64,000 nt of DNA from Sacculina carcini (Eukaryota > Arthropoda > Thecostraca > Sacculinidae): positions 1,566,762 through 1,630,761 of the forward strand of contig OU696587.1 of assembly GCA_916048095.2 (NCBI GenBank). The letters are read 5' to 3'. The notes beneath the pieces are model-generated. The model saw only the letters and a list, made by a program, of their open reading frames with translations, was not told the origin of the DNA and ran no database searches. How positions within the stretch are numbered: position 1 is the stretch's first letter; the number at the start of each line of letters is the position of its first letter. Shown here piece by piece: positions 1-11,508 of this stretch. Both the position numbers and the translations under genes were made by a program.

Positions 1-315
1 CCATCAGCTGCTCTTAAACATATCAGCGATGCAGGTGTTTCACAAGCATTCCCAAATGTGGACATAGTTTACCGCCTTTACTTGACGCTACCATCTTCTA
101 ACTGTGAAGGGGAGCGTCCATTCTCTGTCTTGAAAGGAATTAAAAACCACCTCCGTTCGACAATGAGCCAAGAAAAAATGTGTAGCTTAGCGTTGTTGAC
201 TATTGAGTCCGAACTCACAAATAATATTGATTTCAACGATGTTATTGATGATTTTCCTAAAATGAAGTCCAGAAAAAGTGTATATAATCAAGTAATACTA
301 ATGGTAGAATGGTAG
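1..315 (+). pseudogene. hAT-superfamily transposase, C-terminal dimerisation domain (3' fragment)
   Basis: The frame is open from the window edge to a stop at 313-315. The protein contains the typical hAT C-terminal dimerisation motif: LTLPSSNCEGERPFSVLK, then IKNHLRSTMSQEKM, then a run ending in LALLTIESEL. This resembles the zinc-finger MYM / ZBED-like hAT transposases of animals. Only the last 105 or so residues are in the window, so I cannot say whether the gene is intact upstream; the catalytic part lies outside. The matching right terminal inverted repeat follows at about 1000-1018, so this is the 3' end of one element rather than a domesticated host gene. Confidence 0.8.
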
Positions 316-1018
316 TCACCGGGCACCTCATGATCACGATTTCGATACATGTTTCATGATTACGATTGTTTTTGTATCAACTCCAAGGAAAATTTGCAGC
401 AAATTTGCGTCTTCCAGATATATTTACATTTGTATAACTAAATTTGTATGGAATTTTCAAAAATATTTGATAGAGCTAGCTGGGTCAAAACTGCACCTGT
501 GAGGTGAAATATTGTCTGCAACAGTGTATGAAATATTGGATAAAGCAATATTGAGCGCTCAGTGTTTCATGTATGACAGTGTTAGTATAATCTATCTTTT
601 GTTATATCTTTTAATGTATCTTGTGTTGTATTTTGTATTGTACGTGAATATATTATGTAATATATTATGCGTATTTTGTGCTTGTATTCTATTAGCGAAT
701 GGAGGTGACCGAATTTGAGTCGTGCAGGATATCAGTCAGGCAAATCATTCTATATTGCGGGTTGCATTTTCGGGTTTGGGAGATGCAAAAAATTGTTGAA
801 GCCCTTATTAATCATATTGAAAAAGGTTATAAACCCATATTCTGCATGTGTTACTGAAAAGTTGATCAGTTTTTCGGCGGCGTAAGCAAGGTGTTGGTTG
901 ACTCAAGTGAATGGGATGCCACAATATCACGCCCAGGTTTGCTTGATCATATCTCATAACATGGGGGCCCCGCGGATCTGAACTGCCTAGGGCCCCGTGA
1001 AGTCTTAATCCGGCCCTG
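316..1018 (+). mobile_element. 3' untranslated part and right end of the hAT element
   Basis: After the transposase stop there is AT-rich non-coding sequence without another recognisable gene. It ends in a GC-rich block that reads, on the minus strand, CAGGGCCGGATTAAGAC and onward with GGGGCCC clusters. This is the kind of end sequence carried by zinc-finger-MYM type hAT elements. The last base is taken as 1018; the next 8 bases (1019-1026) would be the right copy of the target duplication, but the left end is outside the window so this cannot be tested. Confidence 0.6.
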
Positions 1019-1029
1019 CTCACACACTG

Positions 1030-1440
1030 ATGTATTTATATGCATATTGGAGTGGGCATACTGATACATTTTGCCCCAATTCTCACCCTTCTCTCCTACT
1101 GCATGGGACATGTCTGAGCTCTCTGCGTGGCTGGCTTACAAGTCAATCACCACCAACTGGTGACCACAGAAGTCCGGAATACTTGAAGGTCGTCGATGGG
1201 GTGATGGATAGTTTTCAGCAACTTGGTGCTCGTATATCTGTAAAAATGCACTTTCTACGGTCCCATCTCGATTATTTACCAGACAACTGTGGTGATTATA
1301 GTGAAGAGCAGGGAGAACGTTTCCACAAAGACATACGTGTGATGGAAGAACGGAACCAGGGTCGGTGAGACGCTAACTTCCTGGCGGACTATTGTTGGTG
1401 CTTGAAGAGGGGCGTCCCAACTGCTTAACACATCCGGAAA
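1030..1440 (+). pseudogene. Fragment of a transposon-associated invertebrate protein family
   Basis: The open stretch at 1030-1368 contains LGARISVKMHFLRSHLDYLP, DNCGDYSEEQGERFHKDI and MEERNQGR. A shift of frame near 1365 restores a continuation containing ADYCWCLKRGVP. I recognise this block from many predicted invertebrate proteins that look transposon-derived (pattern: LHSHLD, then SDEHGERFHQDI, then ADYCW). I do not know the biochemical role. The frameshift and a downstream stop show that it is dead here. Confidence 0.5.
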
Positions 1441-3300
1441 TCCGTGAAAAGGCCATTTGTTTCGCAGTTGTGAGTATGTACTGTGATCGCAATAGACTTA
1501 TGGTGCATCAGTTTGCAGTTTAAACATATATCCTTCTGTCGCATTAACTATAGTAAACCAATCAGCAAGGTTTTGTTCATATGGGCGAAATAACGTATCT
1601 TAAAATATCGAGCTAATCGAGCAAAACGGATTCCATTTCCGGAATCAGCGTGAAAAAGTGACCTAAAAACAGTTAAGAAACCCTTGACCTTATTAATCAC
1701 GCAGACCAGTGTAATCAAACATCAGATTCTCAGTGGGCGTCCAAGTTCAAACTGCATGGTTAGTATAACACACTTGTTCAGCATCAACCAATGTGATTTT
1801 ACTCAGATTAGTGTTGAGCACAATGTGTGTGTATGTGTATGCTGGAATTCCGTCCATGAGAAGCAGGCCACAGCGAGCAGGGTGGCAGCTATGAGACCCC
1901 ACCTCTGAGCGGATAATACTTTCGATAGTGAAGGGGAACCTGTAGTCATTATGAACGTGGACACCTGCATTCCACTCTGCTAGCCCGGGGGCAGAACAAG
2001 ATGTGATTCAGTAAGAAATGGTGATGCTTTGATTGTAAGGCGAGCTGTAAAACAGCCATGCATTGTCAGAAAACAGTCACTCAAGAGACACTTCGATAGT
2101 CAACAATGAACTACAAAATTTCAGAAGAATGTAAGGATGAACCAAGCCTATGGTTCACTAAAAGTGACCCCTATGTGAATGCGCGCGTACATCTACACAC
2201 ATTTAAAACGTGTGTAGGTAGCTTCGATTGGTACAGTCACCGATCGAAAAATGGGCCTTGCACATGCTCATGCGTAGAAAAACAAACCACCGATCAACGA
2301 TTATATTCGGCTTAAGTTCCAAACAAAACTCGTAAAAACAGTAAGAAATACAGGGCTGACAACATAAGAGATGAAAAGGAGGAAAAACGAAAACAGAAAG
2401 AGCATGCAATGAACACATGTGGAAAAGACGCTCAGAACGAAATTCCAAAAAAACTCATGTTTGGGGCTTACAATACGACTACACCACAAACTCCATAATA
2501 CAAGGTTCCTCAAAAGTTATATACCTAAGATATTATTCATTGAAAAATAGCATTGTACACAACGAAGAATATCACTTAGATAAAAGCTCAACGTCTGCAG
2601 CTATTTTCATGATTGCATGGGTGACGAAAACCGATGTGAGCCTGTAATATGATGGCAGAACTATTTTCCAATGGTAAAACAAATTTTAGAACAGAGACCA
2701 TTCCCACAACAAAACACAACAAACAATGGAATTGGTCCTTACAACTTCCACTGCAACGAAAATAATACACCAGAATAAGCACTGAAGTAAATAAAGGCCC
2801 CAATAAGACTTATTAAATCAATTTGAACTTGGAATATGATAGCAAGAAACTATTCAAATAACAAATGACTATTCAAACAACAAACTATTCAAACAAATTC
2901 AAGCTATTTCATAACAGATAATAACAAACCCTACAAGTTTCAGTGAAGGAATTAATTGTCAGTGAAGGGATTAAATGCCTTACCGCGTCGCAAGCGTCGA
3001 AGTGGCCTCCAGGTCGCATCTTGGGCCGTCACACCGGTTTCGTAGTCACATACTGCGTCGTACGTTCTGAGTGTACTAGTACTGTGCTGCTGAGCGCACC
3101 TCTGCGTGCTCCAACTGTTTGTATATTTGTACCGTTTGTATATTTGTGTGCATGAGGCTGTGAGTGTGTGCGAAGTGTCAATACAGTCTGATTTTAGCTG
3201 TGTGTGTGACTCGCGTGTTTGCTTTCCCGGCGCATCGAAGCATTGGCTCAGATAACATTTGATGTCAGGTCTCGGTCTCAGCAGACGACCAAGTTAAACA
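1441..3300. other. Non-coding stretch without recognisable gene
   Basis: AT-rich sequence with only short chance reading frames. I see a short GT run near 1824 and imperfect repeats of ACTATTCAAACAA around 2850-2900. No transposase, reverse transcriptase or conserved exon was recognised. Confidence 0.5.
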
Positions 3301-3527
3301 TGGCGCAGCCGACAACTGAGTCAAGTGTGCATGTTTGCCGATCAGATGCTCTGGATGATGAGAAAAGGTTTTCACATAGCTCATCATTCTCATGGATTGG
3401 CAAGAATTCTCAACCAGAAAAACTGGACATCTCCACAAATCGAGAACGATCCTTCAGAATCTAGTGAAGAAGGTGGGACGATTTCTTCCTGTTATCTAAC
3501 CTACCTTCAGCTGCACCTGAATACCAA

Positions 3528-4080
3528 ATGGCCGATTTACGATCATGCTTGGCAGATGAAACAATCAGAGTTGTAGAGAATTTTGATTTGCCGTTAGAAC
3601 AGAAACAAAAGATTGCAGTCATCATTGAGATGCTACAAAAATATTTCAAGGGACAGCGTAACGTAGCACTTGCAAGGAGAAAATTCAATATGCGATCACA
3701 AAATATCGGAGAGTGTTTTGATGATTTCCTAACAAGTCTGAAAGATCTATCCTCTGAGTGCAATTTCTGCGATTTGCGCAGACTGTTTGATTAGAGATAG
3801 AGTAGTGATGGGATTGTCAGACCCACAGACAGTACAAAAATTGTGTGCTGTACAAAACCTGAGTCTACATGATGCTACGCGTATTTGTAGATCAGAAGAA
3901 GCTGCTCAGAGAGATGCTACGATCTTGATCAGACACCAAATCAATCGCGTTAACCGCAGATCACACCAGACTCAAAATGAGAGTAACCACAGAAAAACAT
4001 GCAGTTTTTGCGGTGGATCGTGGCATAACAAAAAAGGCGACTGCCCAGCAAATAACAAAACATTCTCCATCTTTGCCTGA
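3528..4080 (+). pseudogene. Gypsy-type retrotransposon gag fragment
   Basis: Two overlapping frames together read as a gag protein. The first has VIIEMLQKYFKGQRNVALAR, then SQNIGECFDDFLTSLKDLSS. After a +1 shift near 3780 it continues LIRDRVVMGLSDPQTVQKL and ends with a Cys-rich CSFCGGSWHNKKGDCPA knuckle. The order (capsid core, the phrase LIRDR-V-GLSD, then a zinc knuckle) is standard for gypsy gag. The frameshift and the absence of protease or RT afterwards show a broken, truncated copy. Confidence 0.7.
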
Positions 4081-5071
4081 GTAAATTCCAGGCTTTTTTG
4101 TAGTTAATGAACTTGTTGTGTCATTTAATCACATTTCGCGTTTGTATTGACAGTGAATACCTCCAATACAGCCTTGAACGTCCCAGTTTGAGTTTCCAGC
4201 ATAAGCTGTAACTGATCATTTGTAATAGGAGCCATCACAATTCAAATCGCAGCCGCCGATTACGCACAAGCACAAATAAAACAAAAGGTCACCAGAAACT
4301 TAGCGCGTCTACACTCGACCAAGACCAAAGCACCAATCTATGTCGTACGTCATTTGGTGCTCTTGCGTTCGTTCAGTTGTCTGTCTTGTTTCCGTCGTGT
4401 GTCCTTTCCGTTGGGGGGAGCCTGGGGTCCATCGTCGTCTTACCTTGCGTTCGTTTTGGTTCGTTGAGCGATTCATTTCCATTTTGATTGCCGTCGTTCT
4501 TTTCCTGAGTGAGAGGTGATCCAGAAGATGTGGAGGATTCAGATGGGGATTTTCCCTGGAGATCATGGTTTCCCGGGGTCTTGTCTTTGAACTTATTCCT
4601 CTTCCTCCCTGACATTGTTGTTTTGCCTGAGGCCAAATTAAGTTGGATAGACAGTGATAAGGAAAAAATAAAGAGGAACAAAGAGAGTTAGAGGGAGAAT
4701 GTAGAGTTGAAACGCGGTTGCATTTCGCCGGTAGAACGGATCGCTACACCCAATACAACAGTACGCGAAACACTGAAACACTTATTAAATACCTCCGTAT
4801 GCACAAGCGCACATATGTAAGTGTGGCGTTTGACCCGCCACGGAGCGTTACGAGCACACAGGACGAGTTCTCTGGACAGACTGTTTATTGCGACATACAC
4901 AGCACTGCACATACAGATTATACAATTGCAATAACTCAGAGGACATTGCTCCTGGCTGGTTCCGCGAAGTGGTGCGAGACGTCCTTGCACGTGGCACGTG
5001 GTATTGATGAGTCAGTGTTCATGAGTCGGCATTGTCGATGAGTCATGCATATTCGCCAAAATGATATGCCG
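4081..5071. other. Non-coding stretch, one unconvincing minus-strand frame
   Basis: A minus-strand frame at 4373-4681 encodes a charged Ser/Asn/Lys-rich polypeptide (contains MSGRKRNKFKDK) that could be the start of a LINE ORF1, but no conserved domain follows. Nothing else was recognised. Confidence 0.3.
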
Positions 5072-5289
5072 GCGCGCCATACTGTCCTGCAGCACGAGGT
5101 CAAGTATGTTTCACAAAATAAAGTCGACCTCGTGATGCGTAGCCCGGTAGCGAAAAAAAAATTGTGTCGTCCGTGAGTCGATGATTACACAGGCGCAAGA
5201 AATTGGGGCGCCATACTGCACCGCAGTAAGAGGCAATGGGGATTTTGCACAATGAAGTCGACCTCGTGCTGCGCAGTCCGGTGGCGAAA
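5072..5289. repeat. Direct repeat pair of about 82 bp
   Basis: Two copies (about 5072-5155 and 5207-5289) share GCGCCATACTG, then AAGTCGACCTCGTG, then GC and CCGGT-GCGAAA blocks in the same order and spacing of about 135 bp. This is GC-richer than its surroundings. It could belong to a long terminal repeat or a larger satellite; no coding sense was seen. Confidence 0.6.
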
Positions 5290-5316
5290 CTGAAGTATAG
5301 TAGAAGGGACTGCAGT

Positions 5317-5360
5317 CAGCAAGGAGTCGATCCAATATTGACTGTGTTGACTCCTTGCTG
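5317..5360. repeat. Perfect 12-bp inverted repeat
   Basis: CAGCAAGGAGTC at 5317-5328 is repeated as its exact reverse complement GACTCCTTGCTG at 5349-5360 with a 20-nt loop. It follows directly after the 82-bp direct repeats. Confidence 0.8.
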
Positions 5361-5555
5361 CGCAGACGGTTGTTTCTGATGTTTTAACGTCCAGCGGTAT
5401 CGGTAGAGCGATGGCGTACGCGCCGGACGGAGTCGGTCCTCGATGGTGTGATGCGGGTTACCAGTAGTACCTTGGCAGCAACTTATGGTGCGTCACCCTT
5501 CAGGGCGAGGCACCGACGGCTACTGACACAGAGAGGCGCGGCGCAAGTAGATGGC

Positions 5556-5680
5556 GCATGTAGTTGACGCGTATGTATTTGGTATGTAGTTCGCATATGC
5601 AGTTCACGCGTATGCAGAAAATGAGTATGTAGACGACGCGTATGCAGAAGATAAGTATGTAGACGACGCGTATCTAGTTC
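5556..5680. repeat. Degenerate tandem repeat, about 30 bp unit
   Basis: Units built on GTATGCAG, A-rich, GTATGTAGACGACGC. The last two full units (5609-5638 and 5639-5668) differ at only a few positions; earlier units are shorter and more diverged. Confidence 0.65.
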
Positions 5681-5689
5681 AAGCGATTA

Positions 5690-6355
5690 GGCGCCGTAGA
5701 AAATATCACTCAGCATCACACCATCCTCACTCGGAGCACAAATGTAGCCAGTCAGCAAGAGATGGGTGCGAAGAGCCGATGTATTAACACACAATGTGGC
5801 TGTGAATATATGTACTGTTGTGTGTGCAAGTGTGTGAGTAATTTGTGCATGCTCTACTACCCTATATATATGCATGAATAAGCGGAAAGTGCATAACTTA
5901 CTTCTATAAGTAATATGGAAATTGCATAACTTACTTTTATATAACATTCTGGAACGTACTAGCATAGGAAAAAGGTCTGTTAAAATAACTTAAAAACACG
6001 CTAACACCTACAAGCAATATACATCGATAACGCTGAACAATATAATATATAAAAATAATAATCATTCCATGATACTTACGCAAAAAAATCAATACAAAGG
6101 CAATATTAATCACACAGCTCAGAACCCATTCTCGGAAACGATGAATCGCATCATTTTCGCATTAGCACCACTTTCGTCATCGTCTTGTTTCGTCGAAACA
6201 AAGCAAATTACATCAAGCGATAATACACAACAGAGCTCCCCTCCCAAGAAGCGGAGCACGAAATCAGAACTCGTCCGGAATCATGAAAATCAGAACTCGA
6301 CCGGTCCTGGGTCGCAATCACACATGCATCAGATAGTGCTGTTTTAGCGACCCAA
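5690..6355. other. Non-coding AT-rich stretch
   Basis: No recognised gene. GT-type microsatellite-like wording occurs near 5800-5840. This stretch may include the remains of the 3' terminal repeat of the following minus-strand gypsy element, but I could not match it to a second copy. Confidence 0.3.
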
Positions 6356-8589
6356 ATGCTTCTTTGGCTGATTCGTTCCAGTTCAATTGTTTGACCTTTG
6401 GTTGATGGCGAAGCATTTCTGAGAGTGGAAACGGAATATCTGCGTATCTAGGAACCATACGGCTAAAATATCCCGTCATACCCAGAAAGCACCGTAAGCC
6501 AGCGGAATCTGTCGGTAACTGAAACTCGGCGATGGCATCTACGCGCTGCTGTGGAGGCGAAAGTCCTTGAGCATTGACCTCATAATCAATGAACTGCAGC
6601 GAAGGTTGGTAAAACTGACATTTATCGGAAGCTATGCGCAGACCGTGTTCCTGTAATACCGAGAAAACTGCTTCCAGGTCTCGAGAATGTTGTTATTCGG
6701 CGGTCGAAAAGATGAGGATGTCGTCAAGATAAATTTACACACAGTCGAGGTGGCGGCAATTATTATTTATATAGCGCTGGAGGGTGGCGCCGCTATTACG
6801 CAGTCCCATGGGCATATACAGGTATTCGAATAACCCAAAAGGGGTTGTCACCGCTGTTTTGGGTATGTCCTGTGGCGCCATTTTTGTGGCATGTGTGGCA
6901 GTCAATTTTGCTGAATATGCGCATGCCGCCCAAGCGTGATGTAATATCTTGTATGTGAGGTAAGGGATAGCGGTCAGGAATAGTTTTTTAGGTTAATCGC
7001 TCGGTAATCTCCTGTGACTCGCCACTCACCTGGACGTTTTTGGGTAAAAGATGAAGTGGCGATGCCCATGGAGATCGTGACGGTCCGACCACGCCTTGCT
7101 GCAGAAGTTCATCGAAAACGCGACAGGCAGCTTGCTCACGTTCAGGATCTAGTCGCCGAGGCGATGCATAAGTCGGCGCAGCGCTGCCCGTGTCAATGGA
7201 GTGCGTCACTGAAGGTATTTTCGAGGATAAAAGCTGATGTCTGGGCGATGTCAGTGCCGGAAATTTGTCTAATAGTGAACGCACTTGTCGTGGAAGACCA
7301 GATGTGTCGTTGACGACCAGCCTAGAGGACGTGATGGTAGATGTTAGGCAAGTGGAGACAATTTCGGTTTTCGAGTAAAAAATACGACGTCGCTGACAAT
7401 CGATAATTAGTCCATAATGAGACAGAAAGTCCTGACCGATGAGTGGCTGAGTAACTTCGGCTACGACGAAAGTCCAATCAAATGTGCGGCGCAAACTACG
7501 CAGCTCTATATTTAATAATATTTCGCCATGAACTTCAATCGGTTGGCCACCTACTTAATGGAGTCTCACAGCACTAGGACGTAGATTGATCTGTGGTACT
7601 ATCGACGGCGGTACAATTGATACCGACGCGCCGGTATCAACAATAAAATTGACACGCGTCGTGCCTACAGAAGCAGTGAGTTAGAAGTGGCAGGTGGGCA
7701 TTCACAGCAGAGCACACCTGCCCTTATGGTTTTCCGGCTCAGTACGAGCCGAAGAGCGAGCAGGCAAAGAAGAGCGAGTAGTTGGCGCGCGAGTTGGAGT
7801 AGTACGTGATGATTGCTGCATCTGCACATTTCCCTTTTTAGGCCAGCGACACCAAAGTTTGCAGGTGCGCGCACGGTTTCCAAAAAAAATTGGCCTCTAC
7901 AAACCTGAGGGCGTTGACCATAAAAGAAAGGTAGCAGCGAAACAGAATCAGGAGCACTTGCAGTGTAGCTGCCACTCGTCTGCTGGTGTCGCGGCTGGTG
8001 GGCCTGTGGTACAGCAAGACATGGTGCCGCAGAGCCGACTAGGGGTAACAATTCGTCCGCCAGCCGAGCTAGTTGTGACAGTTACATGTCTTTTTGCGCC
8101 GCCAGAACAGGGCCGATGGATGAAGGTAAAGCCAGGGTGAAATTGTGGCGGACAAGATCGTCCCACACTACCACCTTTCTGGATATACACTGGAGCTCGC
8201 TCATGAGAGCAGATGGTCTGCCGGTGATGGTGCGTTTAGAGATTAGCTCCTCGAACAGCTCTGGTTTAGAGCGTTCAAAGAGCTGCTGTACTGCAAGCTT
8301 GGTGCGCACTTGGTGGTAATTGACTGACCACGTTTGGAGGAAGAGCCGATAGGATGTGGTAGCACTTAGTGATATCCGACCTGGTGTTTTGAAGATGGAA
8401 ATGAGCCTCGAGTATGAGGAACCAGCCCTCAAATGCGTTTTCCATGAAAGTCGGGTTTGATGGAGACGCGGTTGGCGCTAACCTTCGCTGGAATATCTGC
8501 GTGGGCTTCTTGTTTTGTAGACATGTTGAAAAATATTCCTCACTAGGTAGAGCGGTCGGTACTGAGATACAAAGTAGACGAACACACAC
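6356..8589 (-). pseudogene. Gypsy retrotransposon A: gag-protease-RT remnant
   Basis: Read on the minus strand the order is gag (8589 to about 7700), protease (about 7680-7400) and reverse transcriptase (about 7330-6360). Gag is marked by PTFMENAFEGWFLILEAHF and ILSALPPNVVSQL in one frame and RSKPELFEELISKRTI in another, so it is frameshifted. The protease end shows PLIGQDFLSHYGLIIDC. RT begins with HSIDTGSAAPTYASPRRLDP and GVVGPSRSPWASPLHLLPK. Much further along it ends with frames resembling CFLGMTGYFSRMVPRYADIA at about 6530-6400, with multiple stops in between. RNase H and integrase are missing. This is a dead, 3'-truncated gypsy copy. Confidence 0.8.
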
Positions 8590-9319
8590 ACAATATTAAA
8601 AAAACAAGAATTTATGACAAAACCTGAAATATTGGGCGAAGTCAAGCCCATGCTTACAAAAATTAAGCAATCAGAATTATAGGCGCGACTGTTAGTTCAG
8701 AGATGAGCGTGATTGTGTAGAACCTCACTAGATGAGCACTAGCTGAACTGTCTGGAACAGGCAGCTACACCCACGCAGAAGACAAACCTGAATAAACCTG
8801 AAAAAATAATATTTAACTAATATTGTCCTTCTAACTGTAACTACATTAACAGAGGAAAACTCGTAACCAGCATATGATTCTTGTTTCACCAACACTGATA
8901 TAAAAAGATTCCGGTCCAGTTCCAGGATGTGTAGTCAAAGACAGGCGCGCGTGGTACGTCGCTGTACCACGCGCGCCTGTAAAGACACACAGCAACCACG
9001 CCCGAACACGACACATCTGTCCCGATGACAAATCAAGCACACACACTCACATGCAGACGAAGCAAAGTCCACGCTATCATATATCTCGACACTTGACACT
9101 TGTAATCTCGCGCTCCTCGCCGCCACATAATACATGCAGCATGAAACCATCTGCACAACTCTCCTCTGCAAACACTCAACCATGCATACATACACCAGTA
9201 TGCGCGCATCGTTCCACCATCACAAATTTAGCCACAACTGATGCATGCGTTCAATATCTGCACGTAATACAAATAATACAAAGCACACATATACGAAAAA
9301 CCAGCAACATATGATTGTT
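8590..9319. other. Intergenic stretch between gypsy A and MRPL14
   Basis: No gene recognised. It contains the perfect hairpin described separately (8941-8980). The 3' flank of MRPL14 lies at its right edge. Confidence 0.4.
8941..8980. repeat. Perfect 17-bp hairpin
   Basis: ACAGGCGCGCGTGGTAC at 8941-8957 is followed by the 6-nt loop GTCGCT and the exact reverse complement at 8964-8980. The stem is very GC-rich and stands alone in AT-rich DNA. No poly-T tract or coding context indicates a function. Confidence 0.9.
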
Positions 9320-9325
9320 TTTATT
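9320..9325 (-). promoter_or_regulatory. Poly(A) signal AATAAA for MRPL14
   Basis: The minus strand reads AATAAA here, about 130 nt beyond the MRPL14 stop codon, at a normal distance for a short 3' untranslated region. Confidence 0.65.
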
Positions 9326-9451
9326 GAAACGCAACGATATCACACTACATCAGGATAACACAAAATATATGGACAACATGAACACACACACACACACTAT
9401 CAAACACACACTGATACACATGGTAAGGGCAATTATCCAGCAGGCAGCACG

Positions 9452-9949
9452 TCACACGAAGCTGGTGGCGAGAGACAACAGCTTGGTGTAGTCGCCCGTC
9501 TTCTTGCGACTCATGTCCTTCAGTCGGCTGCGGATCATGTTGGGCAGTGGAGCCAGAATGCGCGTACCCAGCGGGGTGCCCGCATCGTCCACCAACACCA
9601 CGTTATTCGAGTCAAAACGCGGCACTAGTTTCTGCTGGTGCGGCGTCTTCACACAACCGACGATGATGCCCTTCTTCTTGAGTCCCTTGATGGCCACCAG
9701 TACCTTATCACCGACCGTACCCACGCGAGAAATGGTGTACACGTTAATGACCCTCGGAGGTCGGCCTTCCTGCATGGCCGCCCTGCCTATGGTGCTGTTG
9801 TCCACCACGCGAAGACGGGACATTGTGCGGATGCGGCAGCACGCGGCTGACGTGCTGAAAGAGGCGCAGGCAGCGGTCGTGGTGTTCCGCACCACCGCAC
9901 GACACGCCAGCCACGACAAAATCATTGCAACAGCCACACACACAACCAC
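9452..9949 (-). CDS. MRPL14: Mitochondrial large ribosomal subunit protein uL14m
   Basis: This is a structural protein of the mitochondrial large ribosomal subunit. The single open frame gives 165 residues. After an N-terminal extension of about 45 residues, rich in Arg, Ala, Ser and Thr and lacking acidic residues (a typical mitochondrial presequence), the uL14 fold follows: RVVDNSTIGRAA, VYTISRVGTVGDKVLVAIKG, LKKKGIIVG, PRFDSNNVVLVDDAGTPLGT, and an end in YTKLLSLATSFV. These blocks match animal MRPL14 in order and spacing, and the length is close to the usual 145 or so. The second Met (codon 9, at 9925) is an equally good start. No intron interrupts the frame. An AATAAA signal lies about 130 nt downstream, and a GT repeat sits in the 3' untranslated region on the sense strand. 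The frame is intact, so it looks functional. Confidence 0.95.
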   Translation of the reverse strand: MVVCVAVAMILSWLACRAVVRNTTTAACASFSTSAACCRIRTMSRLRVVDNSTIGRAAMQEGRPPRVINVYTISRVGTVGDKVLVAIKGLKKKGIIVGCVKTPHQQKLVPRFDSNNVVLVDDAGTPLGTRILAPLPNMIRSRLKDMSRKKTGDYTKLLSLATSFV

Positions 9950-10096
9950 AACGACTCACAACGTCTCTGGTAAAACAACATTGTGATTGTAGCGACGGTC
10001 GACCGAGCAACTCGCTAAAATACGGCTCAACAATACACAATATTCAAACGCAACCCGTACAAATACAGTGATCGCTTCGTCAGACTTTTCTCCTTC

Positions 10097-11370
10097 ACAT
10101 ATAGGGTTATCAATATTTGGAATGATTTACCAGAATGGGTCAAGGTGGCTAAACATTTGATGCGGTTTGAGTGTAGGCTGGACAGGTTCTGGGATGGGCA
10201 GGAGCAAACATTCAATTATAGAGCCCCAATCACAAGAGCGTCACATTCGTCTTCGCACCAGGATGGTGGATCAGGATGGATGTATCTGGATTTCATGAAG
10301 GATTTTCATAGGTTTCCACATGAAAAGCTCATGTAGAAGATATCTGGATAAAATATAAATGGGAATGTGAGAAATTCCATTCGAAATTTTTGAGTTGTGG
10401 TCAGTGGTCAGGTCTCCGACTGGAGAAATGTTATTAGTGGCGTCCCTCAAGGTTCGGTTTTGGGACCTCTGATGTTCGTGATTTTCATAAACGATTTGTC
10501 GGATATAGTCAGAAATAATAGCCAGGTGTATCTCTATGCAGACGACACAAAAATATATAGGGTGGTTGAAGATGTTGAAGACTGTTTGAAACTACAAGAG
10601 GATTTAAAAGAAGTGAAAAATGGTCAGAAAAGTGGCTACTGAGCTTCCATCCTGACAAAAGTAAGTATCTGAGAATTGGTAGAACTACTGTGGAGGATAC
10701 AGGATGTATGAATGTATAATGAGGGCGAGAGTCGAGAAAGATATTGGCGTTACGATTGACGACGAGTTGACATTTTCAGAGCACATAGCGGAAAAAATTA
10801 ATAAGGCAAACAGGATAGTTGGACTAATTAGAAGAGTTGTTGTGTATTTGAACCCGGCCACATTCAAATTATTGTTCGCGTCTCTAGTTAGACCACAATT
10901 GGAGTACGCAAACCAAGTATGTCACCCACATTTGATGAAGGACATAGAGGTTGTTGGAAACGTCCAAAGAAAAACCACTAAACTGATTCCAGGAATGCAG
11001 AAATTGTCATATGAAGAAAGGTTGAAAGCGATAGGTCTACCAACACTGGCATATAGAAGGACAAGGGGGATATTATAGAGACTTACAAGATCTTGAATGA
11101 GAAATAAGACAAAGAATGTACTGAAGGTTTGTTCAAGATGAGAGATGATTCGAACACGAGAGGAAGTTATATGAAAACTTTCAAAAATCGGGCGCGGTTA
11201 TCACACATAGGGTTATCAATATTTGGAATGATCTACCAGAATGGGTAAAGGTGGCTAAAATGTGATGCAGTTTGAGTATAGGCTGGATATGTTATGGGAT
11301 GGACAGGAGCAAAAATATAATTATAGAGCCCCAATCACAAGAGCGTCACATTCGTCTTTGCACCAGGATG
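10097..11370 (+). pseudogene. CR1-like LINE reverse transcriptase remnant
   Basis: The frames read in order as a non-LTR reverse transcriptase: MYLDFMKDFHRFPHEKL (about 10280-10335), VISGVPQGSVLGPLMFVIFI and VYLYADDTKIYRVVE (10397-10642), then DIGVTIDDELTFSEHIAEKI and LLFASLVRPQLEYANQV (10704-11078). The YADD catalytic motif is present. Frameshifts and stops separate the pieces, so the copy is dead. A block of about 165 bp at the left (10097-10262, containing GTTATCAATATTTGGAATGA) recurs at the right (11205-11370), so part of the 3' end of a related element lies on both sides. Confidence 0.85.
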
Positions 11371-11508
11371 GTGGTGTAATAAATGCACTGGAGCCACAGG
11401 CTATCTGAAAGCCTCTTCCAGGGATTCGTCTATGTGAGTGGTGTAATAAATGCATTGTAATCACAGGCTATCTGAAAGCCTCTTCCAGGGATTCGTCTAT
11501 GTGAGTGT
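11371..11508. repeat. Two tandem copies of a 68-bp LINE tail
   Basis: The unit begins GTGGTGTAATAAATGCA and ends GGGATTCGTCTATGTGA; the two copies differ at a few positions. Short tandem units at the 3' end are common in CR1-type LINEs, so this is probably the terminus of the preceding element. Confidence 0.75.

Noticed and set aside
4373..4681. Minus-strand 102-codon frame as a gene
   Set aside because: Low-complexity charged sequence with no domain, no supporting context and no splice evidence.
9504..9986. Plus-strand 160-codon frame opposite MRPL14
   Set aside because: It is the antisense shadow of the conserved uL14m coding sequence.
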